From: Candidatus Cybelea sp.
Lineage (GTDB): Bacteria > Vulcanimicrobiota > Vulcanimicrobiia > Vulcanimicrobiales > Vulcanimicrobiaceae
NCBI GenBank assembly: GCA_036489315.1
Contig: DASXFZ010000047.1
Location: 1-64,000, forward strand
Reading direction: 5' to 3'
Length of the DNA stretch: 64,000 nucleotides
The position numbers were made by a program, and so were the translations under genes. The notes beneath the pieces are model-generated. The model had not been told where the DNA came from, did not search any database, and was given only the letters and a program-made list of their open reading frames with translations. Positions 34,567 through 44,493 of this stretch are shown here, one piece after another (within the stretch, counting starts at the first letter, position 1; each line of letters opens with the position of its first letter).

Positions 34567-37215
34567 TTAGGCTGCGGCCCCGTGGCAGCGTTTGAATTTT
34601 TTTCCGCTGCCGCAGGGGCACATTTCGTTTCTGCCGACTTTCGGTTGATCGCGTTGGACCGGTTTCGCCGGTTCTTCGTCGTCTTTGTTGGTGTGGAACT
34701 GCGCAACGCGGCGCCCGGTGCCGGGAGCGGGTCCCAGGATTTGCTCGAGGCCCGATGATGATACGTTGCCGCCGACCGTGACCGGTTGGGGGATGACTTC
34801 GCCCGAGGGAATCGGTTCGAACTGCGGGCCTTGCGGATACGGCTGAAGCTCTTGCGGCGGCGGCCCTTGCTCGATAACGACGCGGAAGACACCTTTGATC
34901 GCTTCGTCGGCGATGTTGTTCTTCAGCGATTCGAAGATTTCGAAGGCTTCCTTCTCATACTCGACGCGTGGATCTTTTTGACCGTAGCCGCGTAGGCCGA
35001 TTCCGGTTTTGAGGTGATCCATCACGTACAGGTGATCGACCCACTGGCGATCGATGATCGGCAACAGCAGATACTTCTGCTCGACCGCCCGCAGAATCTC
35101 GGGCGTTACTTCCTTCTCCTTGGCCTCGTAGGCTTCGATCGCTTTGCCGTGCAGCAACCGGCGAATTTCTTCGCGGTCCTTCCCCGCCAAGTCGGAGACG
35201 CTGGTCGAGCGCTTTAGCGGAAAGACCAGTTCGAGCGCGTTGAGCATCTCCTCGAAATCCCACTCGCTCGGGTGCGCGTTTTCCGGCGCGTTCTCTTCGA
35301 CGGCCTCATCGACTTTCGCCTCGAGCGTCTGCAGCATGAAGGTGCGCGAGTCGAAGGTTCCTTCGAGATTCGCTCGACGGTCCGCGTAGATCACGCCGCG
35401 CTGTTTGTTCATCACGTCGTCGTACTCGAGGACGTGCTTTCGAATCTCGTAGTTGTGCGCTTCGACCTTGCCCTGAGCCCGCTGAATCGATTTCGACACG
35501 AGGCCGGATTCGATCGGCTGTTCGTCGGTGAATCCCACACGCTCCATGATGTTGGTCATGCGCTCGCCGCCGAAGAGACGCATCACTTCGTCCTCGAGCG
35601 ATACGTAAAAGCGCGACGACCCTGGGTCGCCTTGCCGGCCCGAGCGGCCGCGCAGCTGATTGTCGATCCGCCGCGACTCGTGCCGTTCCGTACCGATGAT
35701 GTGCAGGCCGCCATTTTGCGCGACCCCCTCGCCGAGCTTGATGTCGGTGCCGCGGCCCGCCATGTTGGTGGCAATCGTCACCTGGGCGTCCTGCCCGGCA
35801 TCTTTGATGATCTCGGCTTCCTGTTCGTGGTACTTGGCGTTGAGGACGTTGCATTCCACGCCCTTACGCCGCAGCATGGTAGCGAGCAGTTCGCTCTTCT
35901 CGATCGAGCGCGTGCCGACGAGCACGGGGCGGCCCTTCTTATACTCCTCGATGATCTCGTCGACGACCGCCTCGAACTTGGCGCGCTCCGACTTGTAAAC
36001 GATATCGGAGTTATCTTTGCGAACCATCGGCATGTTCGTCGGCACGACGACGACGTCCAAGCCGTAGATGTCGCGGAATTCGCGTTCTTCCGTCTTGGCC
36101 GTACCGGTCATTCCGGCGAGGTGTTCGTAGAGGCGAAAAAGATTCTGGAAGGTGATCGTCGCGAGCGTCTGGTCCTCGCCGCGAACCTTAATGCCTTCCT
36201 TCGCCTCGATCGCCTGATGGATGCCGTCGGAGTAGCGCCGGCCGAGCATCAGCCGGCCCGTAAACTCGTCGACGATGATCACTTCGCCGTCTTTGACGAT
36301 GTACTGCTGGTCGCGATGGAAGAGGTTCCAGGCGCGCAGCGCGGCGTTGAGCTGATGGGTCAGCTCGATGTTGCGCTGATCGTACAGGTTCTGGATGCCG
36401 AGCATCTTCTCGACGCGCGCGACGCCGGCTTCGGTAATCGGAACCGCGTGCGCCTTCTCGTCTACCGTAAAGTCTTCGGTCTTCTTCAGCCGCGGAATAA
36501 TTTGGGCGAACTTCTCGTAGAGCTCGGTAGCCTCTTGCGACGGGCCGCTGATAATCAGCGGCGTCCGCGCCTCATCGATGAGGATCGAATCGACCTCGTC
36601 AACGAGTGCGAAGTACAGCTCGCGCTGTACCAAGTCTTCGACCTGCCACGCCATGTTGTCGCGCAGGTAGTCGAAGCCGACTTCGTTGTTCGTCGCGTAG
36701 GTGACGTCACAGTTGTACGCGGCGCGGCGCTCACCGGAGTCGAGCCCGTGCTGGATCACGCCGACGCTCAGCCCGAGATATTGGTAGATCGCGCCCATCC
36801 AGTCGGCGTCGCGGCGAGCAAGGTAATCGTTGACGGTCACGACGTGCACGCCGCGCCCTTCCAGCGCGCGCGCGTAGACGGGCAGCGTTGCGACCAGCGT
36901 CTTGCCTTCGCCGGTCTTCATCTCGGCGATCCGGCCCTCGTAGAGCACCTGGCCGCCCATGATCTGAACGTCGAAGTGGCGCATGCCGACCGTGCGTTTG
37001 CCGGCCTCGCGCACGACGGCGAAGACTTCGGGCAGCATCGCATCGAGCGATTCACCCTGCTCGAGCCGGTTCTTGAACTCGGCGGTCTTGGCTTGCAGCT
37101 CGGCATCGGGCAGCGCCGAGAACTGCTCGTCGAACACATTGACGGCACGGGCGGTGCGCCGGAGGCGCGCCACTTCCCGTTCGTTACCGTCAACTAGAGT
37201 CTTGAGAAATGCCAT
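34567..37215 (-). CDS. secA: SecA preprotein translocase ATPase
   Basis: 882 residues. Drives Sec-dependent export by pushing unfolded precursors through SecYEG. Walker A MKTGEGKT (99-106), [19 protein letters not shown] (DEAD-like motif), the second nucleotide-binding fold with [20 protein letters not shown], and a C-terminal zinc motif (C866, C868, C877, H878 in [13 protein letters not shown]) that binds SecB or phospholipid. Length and domain order are normal. It is the last gene of a long minus-strand run, 16 bases after the propeller lipoprotein gene. Firm. Confidence 0.98.
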   Translation of the reverse strand: MAFLKTLVDGNEREVARLRRTARAVNVFDEQFSALPDAELQAKTAEFKNRLEQGESLDAMLPEVFAVVREAGKRTVGMRHFDVQIMGGQVLYEGRIAEMKTGEGKTLVATLPVYARALEGRGVHVVTVNDYLARRDADWMGAIYQYLGLSVGVIQHGLDSGERRAAYNCDVTYATNNEVGFDYLRDNMAWQVEDLVQRELYFALVDEVDSILIDEARTPLIISGPSQEATELYEKFAQIIPRLKKTEDFTVDEKAHAVPITEAGVARVEKMLGIQNLYDQRNIELTHQLNAALRAWNLFHRDQQYIVKDGEVIIVDEFTGRLMLGRRYSDGIHQAIEAKEGIKVRGEDQTLATITFQNLFRLYEHLAGMTGTAKTEEREFRDIYGLDVVVVPTNMPMVRKDNSDIVYKSERAKFEAVVDEIIEEYKKGRPVLVGTRSIEKSELLATMLRRKGVECNVLNAKYHEQEAEIIKDAGQDAQVTIATNMAGRGTDIKLGEGVAQNGGLHIIGTERHESRRIDNQLRGRSGRQGDPGSSRFYVSLEDEVMRLFGGERMTNIMERVGFTDEQPIESGLVSKSIQRAQGKVEAHNYEIRKHVLEYDDVMNKQRGVIYADRRANLEGTFDSRTFMLQTLEAKVDEAVEENAPENAHPSEWDFEEMLNALELVFPLKRSTSVSDLAGKDREEIRRLLHGKAIEAYEAKEKEVTPEILRAVEQKYLLLPIIDRQWVDHLYVMDHLKTGIGLRGYGQKDPRVEYEKEAFEIFESLKNNIADEAIKGVFRVVIEQGPPPQELQPYPQGPQFEPIPSGEVIPQPVTVGGNVSSSGLEQILGPAPGTGRRVAQFHTNKDDEEPAKPVQRDQPKVGRNEMCPCGSGKKFKRCHGAAA

Positions 37216-37231
37216 GGGGGTACGAAAGGTT

Positions 37232-38410
37232 CTACGGAATGATTCCTAATCCAGTTACGGCGCCCGGCGAAGTGTACATCGTCGGGACAACGTCGTGGAC
37301 GCTCCCGGCTCCCGAACCCGCCGCGAAGACCAAGACGACTCCCCCGCCGCCGGCGCCGGTATCGGCCACGTAGATCAGGCCGTCTTTGTTGACCTTGATG
37401 TCGGTCGGCGAGTTGAGCAGCGTGTGGCAACCCTGGATCTTGCGAATCGGCTTCGTATACGGAATCTTCTTATTGTACGGCGGGAAGACGAGGATAGCCG
37501 CCGACGCGGTCGAGCTGCAGCTGGCCTTGGGCTGCCCCTGATCGACGATATAGATGTTGCCGCTCGAATCGAGCGCTACGCTGGTCGGCGTGATCACTTC
37601 GTTCTTCGCCGTGATCGAAAAGCGCGGGGCGATGTTGACGGGCGTGGGCGTCGGCGAGGGCGTCGGGCTGGGGCTCGGGCTTCCCGTCGGCGTCGGCGTC
37701 GGTTTTGGGGTCGGCGTCGGCTTGGGCGTCGGCGTCGGCTTAGGGGTTGGAGAGGGTGTCGGCAGGACGAACTGCGAGACGGTGGCGCCGTTGATGTTGG
37801 CCACGTAAATGTGGCCGAACCGGTCGAGTGCGATGCCGCCCGGCACGTTCAATCTCGGGCGCGGACCGGCAATCGACTGATACGGCGACGACGCACCGGC
37901 CTGAAAAAGCAGAATTTCGCTCGGATAGATCGACGTCGAGATGTTATCGGCGATAACCATGATCGGCGGCGGCGGACCGGCCGAACTCGAAGGCAACGGC
38001 GTGGGGCCCTTCGGCGTAAAAGCGATGCCGCGCGGGTGCCCCGGCACAGCGGTCGTCCCGAGCGGAACAACGTTGCCCGTCGCCAACGCGGCAAACTCCA
38101 CCAAAACGGCGTTGTGCGTGCTCTGGTTATAGTTGGTCACCCAGAGGTTCTGCCGGCGATCGAACGCCAGATACTGCGGACCGTCGAGCCCCGTGTTACC
38201 GCCGCCGATGTTGAAGGAAGGCCCGCTACCATTCTTGAGGCCATTGCCGTAGATGCTGATCGCGTTTTGGTTCGTATTCGTTGCGTACAGCGTCTTCGAC
38301 GGGAAGTTCGGCCCGACGTCAACCCCGGTCGTCTGACCGAGATTGCTGCACGCGACGGTCGCGGCAGTCGCAGCAAGGGCAACAAAAGCTAAAGCACGCT
38401 TAGACAGCAT
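37232..38410 (-). CDS. Beta-propeller lipoprotein with Pro-Thr linker
   Basis: 392 residues; lipobox TVACSNLG near position 21. Blades of NHL type: [73 protein letters not shown]. Between blades 3 and 4 is a linker of about 40 residues of PTPKPTPTP repeats, as in cell-wall-spanning or surface-exposed proteins. Its 5' end overlaps the small membrane gene by 22 bases. Placement inside an envelope operon with an LCP ligase and a deacetylase suggests a wall- or envelope-associated role, inferred only from position. Confidence 0.83.
   Translation of the reverse strand: MLSKRALAFVALAATAATVACSNLGQTTGVDVGPNFPSKTLYATNTNQNAISIYGNGLKNGSGPSFNIGGGNTGLDGPQYLAFDRRQNLWVTNYNQSTHNAVLVEFAALATGNVVPLGTTAVPGHPRGIAFTPKGPTPLPSSSAGPPPPIMVIADNISTSIYPSEILLFQAGASSPYQSIAGPRPRLNVPGGIALDRFGHIYVANINGATVSQFVLPTPSPTPKPTPTPKPTPTPKPTPTPTGSPSPSPTPSPTPTPVNIAPRFSITAKNEVITPTSVALDSSGNIYIVDQGQPKASCSSTASAAILVFPPYNKKIPYTKPIRKIQGCHTLLNSPTDIKVNKDGLIYVADTGAGGGGVVLVFAAGSGAGSVHDVVPTMYTSPGAVTGLGIIP
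37636..37756 (-). repeat. Pro-Thr coding repeat (PTPxPTPTP)
   Basis: Tandem short units on the minus strand encoding [14 protein letters not shown] and [12 protein letters not shown]. It is a low-complexity linker within the propeller lipoprotein gene, prone to length change. Confidence 0.8.
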
Positions 38411-38586
38411 TCTCTCTCCAGGGTTCCCGCAGCGACGTGAGTTTCCTCGGCACGTACGCGCTGGGCAAGGAACCAGACGGCGGCCGCAACGATCAGCACG
38501 ATCGCCAGGAAGATGATGATTCGGCGCAACCGGCGCCGCTCGTAAGCAGGCCGGCTGGACTCGACGTCGATGATCTGGCGCGGCAC
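38389..38586 (-). CDS. Small single-pass membrane protein
   Basis: 65 residues: a basic N-terminus (SRPAYERRRLRR), one membrane helix (IIIFLAIVLIVAAAVWFLAQ, about 23-42) and a short outside tail with a CC pair. Starts six bases after the deacetylase stop and overlaps the lipoprotein gene, so it fits the operon. No family recognised; possibly an envelope-assembly accessory protein. Confidence 0.6.
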   Translation of the reverse strand: MPRQIIDVESSRPAYERRRLRRIIIFLAIVLIVAAAVWFLAQRVRAEETHVAAGTLERECCLSVL

Positions 38587-38592
38587 GAGGGC

Positions 38593-39408
38593 TTAAACGC
38601 CCTTTCGCAATGGGTGGTTGAGATCGCTCGTCTCAACGAGCTTGAGCATCTGGCCGACGGTCACGAAGCGGTAGCCGGCCTTGCGGAACCGGTCCACCAC
38701 GAACGGCAAAGCTTCAATTGTCGCAAGCTTCCCGCTGTGGAGCAGCACGATTTCCGGCGCGGTCGCGTGCTCGACGAGGTGGCGCTCCAACTCGTCGACG
38801 GTTACGCTGCGCCAGTCACCGCCGTCGTCGGTCCAGAGCACGACGGAATAGCCGAGGCTCTGCGCGACCTGCAGCGTCCGCTCGTTGTAACGTCCGTGCG
38901 GCGGGCGCATCAGCGTGCGCACCGACGGATCGCGCGTGAGATCCCACAGTACGTCACGCCCTCTTAGAATCTCCTCGCGAACCTGTTCGTCCGATTCCTG
39001 ATCCAAATTCGGATGCGTAAAGGTGTGATTGCCGACCTCGTTACCTTCGGCCTCGATGCGTCGCGTGAGCTCCGGCCACGTCTCCGCATCGCGTCCGATC
39101 AAAAAGAACGTCGCCGGCACACGCAGGTCGCGCAGCACGTCGAGCAGCATCGGCGTGTAGACCGGATACGGCCCGTCGTCAAAGGTCAGTGCGATCAAGC
39201 GCGGCCGGTGCGAGCGATCTTCGGGAAGCTCGTGCGTGACGCGATAGAGTCGCGCGACGACGTCGTTCGAGAACTCGAGGTGTACGTTGGTCTCGGGCGT
39301 GACCAACGACGGCACCAGATTGCTCTTGTGCTCGACGAAGCGCCAGCCGCCTGCAATCAGAGCGACGACCGCGAAAAATGCCAGCATGCCCCTCACGGCC
39401 GGCGACAC
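38593..39408 (-). CDS. Polysaccharide deacetylase (NodB/CE4)
   Basis: 271 residues. An N-terminal membrane anchor (residues 6-22) is followed by a NodB domain. Motif 1 TFDDGPYP has the catalytic and metal aspartates (D77, D78); motif 2 HTFTHP has metal histidines H128 and H132; motif 3 is RPPHGRYNERT; motif 5 is LLHSG. Removes acetyl groups from peptidoglycan or another N-acetylated glycan, outside the inner membrane. Sits one base after the LCP gene, which fits wall-polymer work. Confidence 0.95.
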   Translation of the reverse strand: MSPAVRGMLAFFAVVALIAGGWRFVEHKSNLVPSLVTPETNVHLEFSNDVVARLYRVTHELPEDRSHRPRLIALTFDDGPYPVYTPMLLDVLRDLRVPATFFLIGRDAETWPELTRRIEAEGNEVGNHTFTHPNLDQESDEQVREEILRGRDVLWDLTRDPSVRTLMRPPHGRYNERTLQVAQSLGYSVVLWTDDGGDWRSVTVDELERHLVEHATAPEIVLLHSGKLATIEALPFVVDRFRKAGYRFVTVGQMLKLVETSDLNHPLRKGV

Positions 39409-39409
39409 G

Positions 39410-40777
39410 TCACAATGGGCGATCCTGCGCGGCGGTCAGCGACAGGCTCGTCGCCAAATCGTTGCCGACGATCACGGTCACATCGCTCGCGGTCGTCGCG
39501 GGGTCGGTCGGCGCCGCGCTCGGCGCTGCCGACGAGTCCGCAACGACGACCGCCTCGTGCACGCCCGCCGGCAGCGCTTCACGAACGCGTGCTCCGGCAT
39601 AAACGACGCTGGAGTGTTCGTGGATCTCGGTCGTGGAGTAATCGGAACGATCGGCATTGCCCACCTCACCAATCGCAAATCCGGCGTGTTTGAGTTTCGC
39701 GGCGACACGGCGGGCCGCGCCGCTGACCGCGCTGCCGTTCTCGACGTCCACGCGCAGCGTCGAGGGCGGAATCGCCGCGAGCGCCATCGCACTCGGCGAG
39801 GCGATCGGTTCCGCCGCGGGCGTCAGCATCTGCGCGACCAGCTGAGCGCGCGCCTTCGTATCGGGAACCAGCGAGTCGCCGTACCCGGGCAAGTTCACGT
39901 CATCGGTGTACGGCACTTGTTTGCTGACGATCGATCCATTCGCGACCCCTTGGAAATGCGTCGCGAGCGAGATCAGCTCTTGATTGGTGAAATCGGTCTG
40001 CACGTACTTCTGGAAGACCGCCAAGAGGTCGCCGAGGTGCATCAGCGTGTTGAGGCGGTCGCCGCGGACTTTATCGGCCACCGCGCGCATCACTTGCTGC
40101 TGGCGCATGATGCGGCACGGATCGCTGCACCAGTCGTGGCGATACCGCATGTACGCGACGGCCTGCTCGCCGCTGAGGTGCTGCATTCCCTCCTTGAGGT
40201 GGATGTGCAGATGCCCCCAGGTATCGTCGTAGTCGAGCGTGCCGCCGGTGCAGCCCGTCTTGTGCCACAGACAGTCCGAGGTCTTCACGTACAGATTGAC
40301 GCCGCCGATCGCGGTAATGAACTCTTTGGACGCGTCGATGCGCAGCACTACGTAGCGGTCGAAGCCGGGAATCCCTAGCCACTGCGCGATGACGGTCTTG
40401 GCCTCTTTGACGCCGCCGTCCGATTGCGCCTGATTGATCTTCGCCTGCGTGCCGTTGGGCATCGTCGCGATCATGTCGCGCGGAATCGAGAGCTGGTAGA
40501 TGCGCTTGTTCGCGAAATCGAGATTGACCGCCCAGATGACGTCGCTGCGCGAATTGGTGGAAAACTCTTCGTCTTTAGCGGTGTAGTCGTAGTCGAGGCC
40601 CTCGACAAGCACGAGCAGGTTATCTTTTCCGAAAACCTGTTCCGGCGGCGGCACGAAGATCTGCGTCAGCGCCGTGACCGGATTGCGATGTTCGACGACC
40701 GAGTAGCCCGTCACCGTCGAGATCAGCGCGAGCACGATCAAACCGGCGACGATCGCGATTTTGACTTTAATACTCAA
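39410..40777 (-). CDS. LytR-CpsA-Psr (LCP) family protein with LytR_C domain
   Basis: 455 residues. One N-terminal membrane segment (5-24), then the LCP domain: NSRSDVIWAVNLDFANKRIYQ, LSIPRDMIATMPNGTQAKIN, YMRYRHDWCSDPCRIMRQQQ, with the D, R and R residues used for Mg-pyrophosphate binding. From about 345 a LytR_C domain (STLRVDVENGSAVSGAARRV). LCP enzymes transfer lipid-linked glycopolymers to peptidoglycan or another acceptor. Start overlaps the rimO stop by four bases (ATGA). Confidence 0.93.
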   Translation of the reverse strand: MSIKVKIAIVAGLIVLALISTVTGYSVVEHRNPVTALTQIFVPPPEQVFGKDNLLVLVEGLDYDYTAKDEEFSTNSRSDVIWAVNLDFANKRIYQLSIPRDMIATMPNGTQAKINQAQSDGGVKEAKTVIAQWLGIPGFDRYVVLRIDASKEFITAIGGVNLYVKTSDCLWHKTGCTGGTLDYDDTWGHLHIHLKEGMQHLSGEQAVAYMRYRHDWCSDPCRIMRQQQVMRAVADKVRGDRLNTLMHLGDLLAVFQKYVQTDFTNQELISLATHFQGVANGSIVSKQVPYTDDVNLPGYGDSLVPDTKARAQLVAQMLTPAAEPIASPSAMALAAIPPSTLRVDVENGSAVSGAARRVAAKLKHAGFAIGEVGNADRSDYSTTEIHEHSSVVYAGARVREALPAGVHEAVVVADSSAAPSAAPTDPATTASDVTVIVGNDLATSLSLTAAQDRPL

Positions 40778-42111
40778 ACTGCGCAGCGCTCCGCGGATGC
40801 TGCCCGGCCGTAGAAATCGAAGGGTCCATGCTCTTCCAACCTAACGTCAGAAAACGCGCCAACCTTAGCATTTCCTGTGAAATAGACACCGCCATCGACT
40901 CCCGGCGCTTCACCTTGCGAGCGCCCGAACCATGCTCGCTTTCCATTAAGATACTCTTCGACCAGCACGCGAACCGTCGTCCCGCAGCGCGCGCCGCGCG
41001 TCTGCTCCGAGGCAAGCCGCTGCGCCTCACGCAAGCGGATCAAGCGCCGGCGACGCCCAGCGGCACCGATTCGTCCGGAAAGCTCGGCTGCCGGCGTGCC
41101 CTCCTCGGCGCTGTACTCGAAAAACCCGACGCGATCGAGCCGCGCGCGTTCGATCCAGCCCTCTAGATACTCGACGTGCGCTTCGGTCTCGCCGGGGAAG
41201 CCGACGATGAAGGTCGAGCGCATCGTGATGCCCGGAACGCGCGAGCGGAAGTCGTCGATGATTTCGAGATAGCGTTCGCCGTTGCCGGGGCGGCGCATCG
41301 CCCGCAGCATCTCGGGATGCGCGTGCTGCAGCGGCATATCCATGTACTTGCAGACCTTCGGCAGGTTCGCGATCGCGTCGATCAGCTCGCGATCGACGGT
41401 CGCCGGATAGAGATAGAGCAGGCGAATCCACTCGAGCGCGTCGACTTCGTGCAGCCGCTCGAGCAGACGCGCGAGGCCGCCGCGGCGCTCTCCGCGATCG
41501 CGGGCCCACATCGAGGTGTCCTGCGCGATCAGGATCAGCTCTTTTGCCCCGCCGTCGACCAGCGCGCGGGCTTCGGCGAGAATCGATTCTTCGCTTCGGC
41601 TGCGAAACGCGCCGCGCAGCTGTGGGATGATGCAAAACGTGCACGGATGATCGCAGCCTTCGGCGATCTTCAGATACGCGGTGGCACGCGGCGTCGTAAC
41701 CAGGCGTGGCAGAAAGTCGTGCTCGGGCTCGGCGATCAAATCGAGGCGTACCGGCCGGCGCCCCGCCTCGACGTCATCGAGCAGCTCGACGATGCTCGAG
41801 TACGCTCCCGTGCCGACGACGCCGTCGATCTCGGGAACCAGACTCTGCAGCTGCGAGCCGTAGCGCTGCGCGAGGCAGCCGGCGACGATCAGATGCTGGT
41901 CGCGCCGCTTACGCGAGGCGTGCTCGAGGATAACCTCGGTGGATTCTTCTTTGGCCGGGTCGATGAACGCGCAGGTATTGATCACGACCGTGTCCGCGCG
42001 CTCCGACTCGGGCTCCAGGCGCCAGCCGGCGCCTGCGAGCTTCGCGATCATCACCTCGGTGTCGACCAGGTTTTTCGCACAGCCCAAACTCACGAACGCG
42101 ACGCTTCGCAT
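40774..42111 (-). CDS. rimO: Ribosomal protein S12 methylthiotransferase RimO
   Basis: 445 residues. Radical-SAM enzyme that adds a methylthio group to Asp88 of ribosomal protein S12. N-terminal MTTase cluster cysteines C11 (SLGCAKN), C47 and C79 (AGCLAQ); radical-SAM cluster C153, C157, C160 in GCDHPCTFCIIPQLRG; C-terminal TRAM domain with GEAPGVDGGVYFTG. The PQLRG sequence after the cluster favours RimO over MiaB, which has PFTRG. Translation-linked to the LCP gene; starts 12 bases after the yajQ stop. Confidence 0.96.
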   Translation of the reverse strand: MRSVAFVSLGCAKNLVDTEVMIAKLAGAGWRLEPESERADTVVINTCAFIDPAKEESTEVILEHASRKRRDQHLIVAGCLAQRYGSQLQSLVPEIDGVVGTGAYSSIVELLDDVEAGRRPVRLDLIAEPEHDFLPRLVTTPRATAYLKIAEGCDHPCTFCIIPQLRGAFRSRSEESILAEARALVDGGAKELILIAQDTSMWARDRGERRGGLARLLERLHEVDALEWIRLLYLYPATVDRELIDAIANLPKVCKYMDMPLQHAHPEMLRAMRRPGNGERYLEIIDDFRSRVPGITMRSTFIVGFPGETEAHVEYLEGWIERARLDRVGFFEYSAEEGTPAAELSGRIGAAGRRRRLIRLREAQRLASEQTRGARCGTTVRVLVEEYLNGKRAWFGRSQGEAPGVDGGVYFTGNAKVGAFSDVRLEEHGPFDFYGRAASAERCAV

Positions 42112-42123
42112 CGAACCCTGCGC

Positions 42124-42615
42124 TTACCGGTAGTTGACGAACTGCAGCGGAGCTTCGAAATCCATCGCGCGCAGCGATGTAATGACCTTCTGCAGATCGT
42201 CCTTGTTCTTGGCGGAGACGCGCACTTGCTCGTCCTGGTATTGTGCGTTTACTTTGAGCTTCAAATCCTTGATGTGCGCGATCAGCGCTCTGCTTTGATC
42301 CTTCGATATGCCGCTGCGCGGCGTGACGACCTGGCGAACCGTGCTGCCCGCAGCTGGTTCCACTTCGCCGTACTCGAACGCTTTGAGATCGATTCCGCGC
42401 CGTACGGCCTTGGCCCCGAAGACGTCGACGACGTTGCGCATCTTGAGCTCGTCGTCGGAGATCAGCGTGATCTTCTTGCCGTCGTATTCGATGCTGGTCT
42501 TGCTGTTCTTGAAATCGAAGCGGTTCTCGATCTCTTTTCGCGTCTGATTGAGCGCGTTATCGAGTTCCTGCGGATCCACACGCGAGACCACGTCGAACGA
42601 AGACTCGCTCGCCAA
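42124..42615 (-). CDS. yajQ: YajQ family cyclic-di-GMP/nucleotide-binding protein
   Basis: 163 residues, the usual length. SSFDVVSRVDPQELDNALNQ at the start, ENRFDFKNSKTSIEYDGKKI, and INTERNAL KDQSRALIAHIKDLKLKVNA and ISKDQ with DEQVRVSAKNKDDLQKVI fit the two ferredoxin-like domains of YajQ. The family binds nucleic acid or cyclic di-GMP and affects gene expression in some species. Located between rodZ and rimO, 12-13 base gaps. Confidence 0.95.
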   Translation of the reverse strand: MASESSFDVVSRVDPQELDNALNQTRKEIENRFDFKNSKTSIEYDGKKITLISDDELKMRNVVDVFGAKAVRRGIDLKAFEYGEVEPAAGSTVRQVVTPRSGISKDQSRALIAHIKDLKLKVNAQYQDEQVRVSAKNKDDLQKVITSLRAMDFEAPLQFVNYR

Positions 42616-42627
42616 TCGTTACTCCTC

Positions 42628-43359
42628 TCAAAGGGTGAAAGCTTGCTCAACGACGTCCCCCGATTTCCCGAGCGTTCCGCGGGCCTTACCGTCGATATAG
42701 ATCTCTACGCCGCCGGCATTCCCGATGCGCACGAGCGCCGTCTTGCCGTGAAACGTCTTCGACGTGCCGGCCGGAAACGTTCCCTCCATGCTAACACTCC
42801 CGTCAACGGTGACCCGCAGCCACGAAGGGGCCGAGAGGACGACGGCCAGCGAGTTGGCGCCCCCTGGCCCTGCCGCCGGGGTGGCGGCCGGGCGCGGCGC
42901 GACCGGGGCGGTAGAAGCGCCGAAGCTCGGCGTGGGGCTCGCGCTGGCCTCGACGGCGACCGGCTGACGATTCATGGTCAGCTCGTTGTAGACGACGAAA
43001 GCGACCAAGACGACGGCGATCGTGCCGGCGATCCAGAGCACGAGGCTGCTCCGCCAGGGCGCCGAGCCTCGCTCCGGCTCCGATCCGGAGGCGCCGGTTG
43101 GCGCGGCCGGCTCGGGCTGGGTGAGGTTGAAGGCGGCCACCGCCTCCTCGGGATCGAGCGCGAGAAAGCGCGCGTAGGTGCGCAGAAAGCCGCGAATATA
43201 GACGGGAGCGCCGATCGTGTTCCAGTTCTCTTCCTCGATGGCGGCCAAGTAGACCGCGCGAATGCGGACCTTCTCGGCGGCGTCGGAGAGCAAGAGCCCG
43301 CGGGCTTCGCGCGCGGCGCGAAACCGCTCGCCCAGATTCTCAGGTCCAGCGTCGCTCAT
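42628..43359 (-). CDS. rodZ: RodZ-like membrane protein with HTH and DUF4115 domain
   Basis: 243 residues. N-terminal helix-turn-helix of the Xre/HTH_25 kind (LGERFRAAREARGLLLSDAA then RIRAVYLAAIEEENWNTIG), a single membrane helix (about 104-122), a Pro-Ser-Ala linker and an outside beta domain (SAPSWLRVTVDGSVSMEGTF). This matches RodZ, which links MreB to the elongation machinery. No mreB lies nearby. First gene of the minus-strand run that ends with secA; it is divergent from mnmA. Confidence 0.88.
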   Translation of the reverse strand: MSDAGPENLGERFRAAREARGLLLSDAAEKVRIRAVYLAAIEEENWNTIGAPVYIRGFLRTYARFLALDPEEAVAAFNLTQPEPAAPTGASGSEPERGSAPWRSSLVLWIAGTIAVVLVAFVVYNELTMNRQPVAVEASASPTPSFGASTAPVAPRPAATPAAGPGGANSLAVVLSAPSWLRVTVDGSVSMEGTFPAGTSKTFHGKTALVRIGNAGGVEIYIDGKARGTLGKSGDVVEQAFTL

Positions 43360-43368
43360 CGGTGACGT

Positions 43369-43397
43369 TTGAGTTGGCCCCGCCTTAGTGTTATCCT
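43369..43397 (+). promoter_or_regulatory. Sigma70-type promoter of mnmA
   Basis: TTGAGT at 43369-43374 and TATCCT at 43392-43397, spaced 17 bases, the optimum. Start of transcription is expected near 43404, only about four bases before the mnmA ATG at 43408, and no ribosome-binding site is present. The mRNA should be leaderless or nearly so. Confidence 0.7.
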
Positions 43398-43407
43398 GTC
43401 CGTTTAG

Positions 43408-44487
43408 ATGGTCAAGGAACGCGTGGTTGCAGCAATGAGCGGGGGCGTGGATTCAGCCGTTGCTGCCGGTTTGCTGCTCGAAAGCGGGTACGACGTCGTC
43501 GGCATTACGATGCGGATGTACGCACCCTCGCATCCCGCCCACGCGAAAAGCTGCTGCGGCAGCAGCGACTTCGACGACGCGCGGCGCAGCGCCGCCGTAC
43601 TCGGCATTCCGCACTACGTGCTCGATTTCGAGGAAGCGTTTCGCCGCACGGTCATCGAGCGCTTCGTCAGCGACTACGCTGCCGGGCGAACGCCGAACCC
43701 GTGCGTCTCGTGCAACAACTTCGTCAAGCTCGGAACGCTGGCGCAATACGCCGATCGTTTGGGCGCGCGCTACGTCGCGACCGGCCACTACGCGCGCATC
43801 GAACGGCGCGAAGACGGCGCGCATCTCTTTCGCAGTCCCAGCTCAAAGGATCAGGCCTATGCGCTCGCCCAGTTGGCGCCGGCGCAGCTCGAGCGTCTGC
43901 TTCTCCCGTTGGGCGACCTCGACAAAGCGGCGACCCGCTCGCACGCGCGCCGTTTCGCATTGCCGGTGCACGATAAAACCGAATCGCAAGACATCTGCTT
44001 CGCGGAGGGGCGAAGTTACCGCGAGGTCGTCATGCGCCTGCGCCCGGCCCTGCGCGACGACGGCGCCGTCGTCGCGAGCGGCGGTGAGCGGCTCGGCAAG
44101 CACGCCGGGATCGCCAACTATACGATTGGGCAGCGCGCGCTCGTGCCCGCGAGCAGCGACGGTCCGCGCTACGTTACGCGCATCGATCCGGCGACCAACA
44201 CGATCGTCGTCGGCCGAGAAGACGAGCTGCTCTCCCACGAGCTGCGCGCCGGCGAACTCAACTTCATTCGGCCGGAGCGCTTCGACGGCGAAAACGAGGT
44301 GCCGGTGCGCGCGATGATCCGCTATCGCGCGACCCCCGCACCGGCGAAGGCTTCAATCGATGGCGAGGGTCTGCTGAAGCTGCGCTTCCAGCAAGCGCAG
44401 CGCGCCGTCTCGCCGGGTCAGCTGGTCGCGCTGCTCGATTCCGAAACCGACGAAGTGCTAGGCGGCGCAACCATCCTGCCGCCCTAA
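43408..44487 (+). CDS. mnmA: tRNA-specific 2-thiouridylase MnmA
   Basis: 359 residues. Thiolates U34 of tRNA-Lys, Glu and Gln. The PP-loop SGGVDS is at 11-16; catalytic cysteines are C99 (NPCVSCN) and C197 (QDICFAEG), the pair that carries and releases the persulfide; TGHYAR binds tRNA. Ends with the usual beta-barrel ([20 protein letters not shown]). The start at 43408 has a -10 box ten bases upstream, hence a leaderless message. Convergent with mqnC, six bases apart. Confidence 0.97.
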   Translation: MVKERVVAAMSGGVDSAVAAGLLLESGYDVVGITMRMYAPSHPAHAKSCCGSSDFDDARRSAAVLGIPHYVLDFEEAFRRTVIERFVSDYAAGRTPNPCVSCNNFVKLGTLAQYADRLGARYVATGHYARIERREDGAHLFRSPSSKDQAYALAQLAPAQLERLLLPLGDLDKAATRSHARRFALPVHDKTESQDICFAEGRSYREVVMRLRPALRDDGAVVASGGERLGKHAGIANYTIGQRALVPASSDGPRYVTRIDPATNTIVVGREDELLSHELRAGELNFIRPERFDGENEVPVRAMIRYRATPAPAKASIDGEGLLKLRFQQAQRAVSPGQLVALLDSETDEVLGGATILPP

Positions 44488-44493
44488 GGAGAG

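Noticed and set aside
35272-37197. 641-residue frame on the plus strand
   Set aside because: Antisense to the certain secA gene; composition rich in Arg, Asp, Val and His as expected from the opposite strand of a GC-rich gene.
37636-37756. Repeat array that could be taken for a CRISPR
   Set aside because: Units are 12-18 bases, in frame and coding Pro-Thr; there are no spacers.
37295-38392. 365-residue plus-strand frame
   Set aside because: Antisense of the propeller lipoprotein with RRR runs.
41176-43365. 729-residue plus-strand frame over rimO, yajQ and rodZ
   Set aside because: Crosses three recognised genes and has no protein-like motif.
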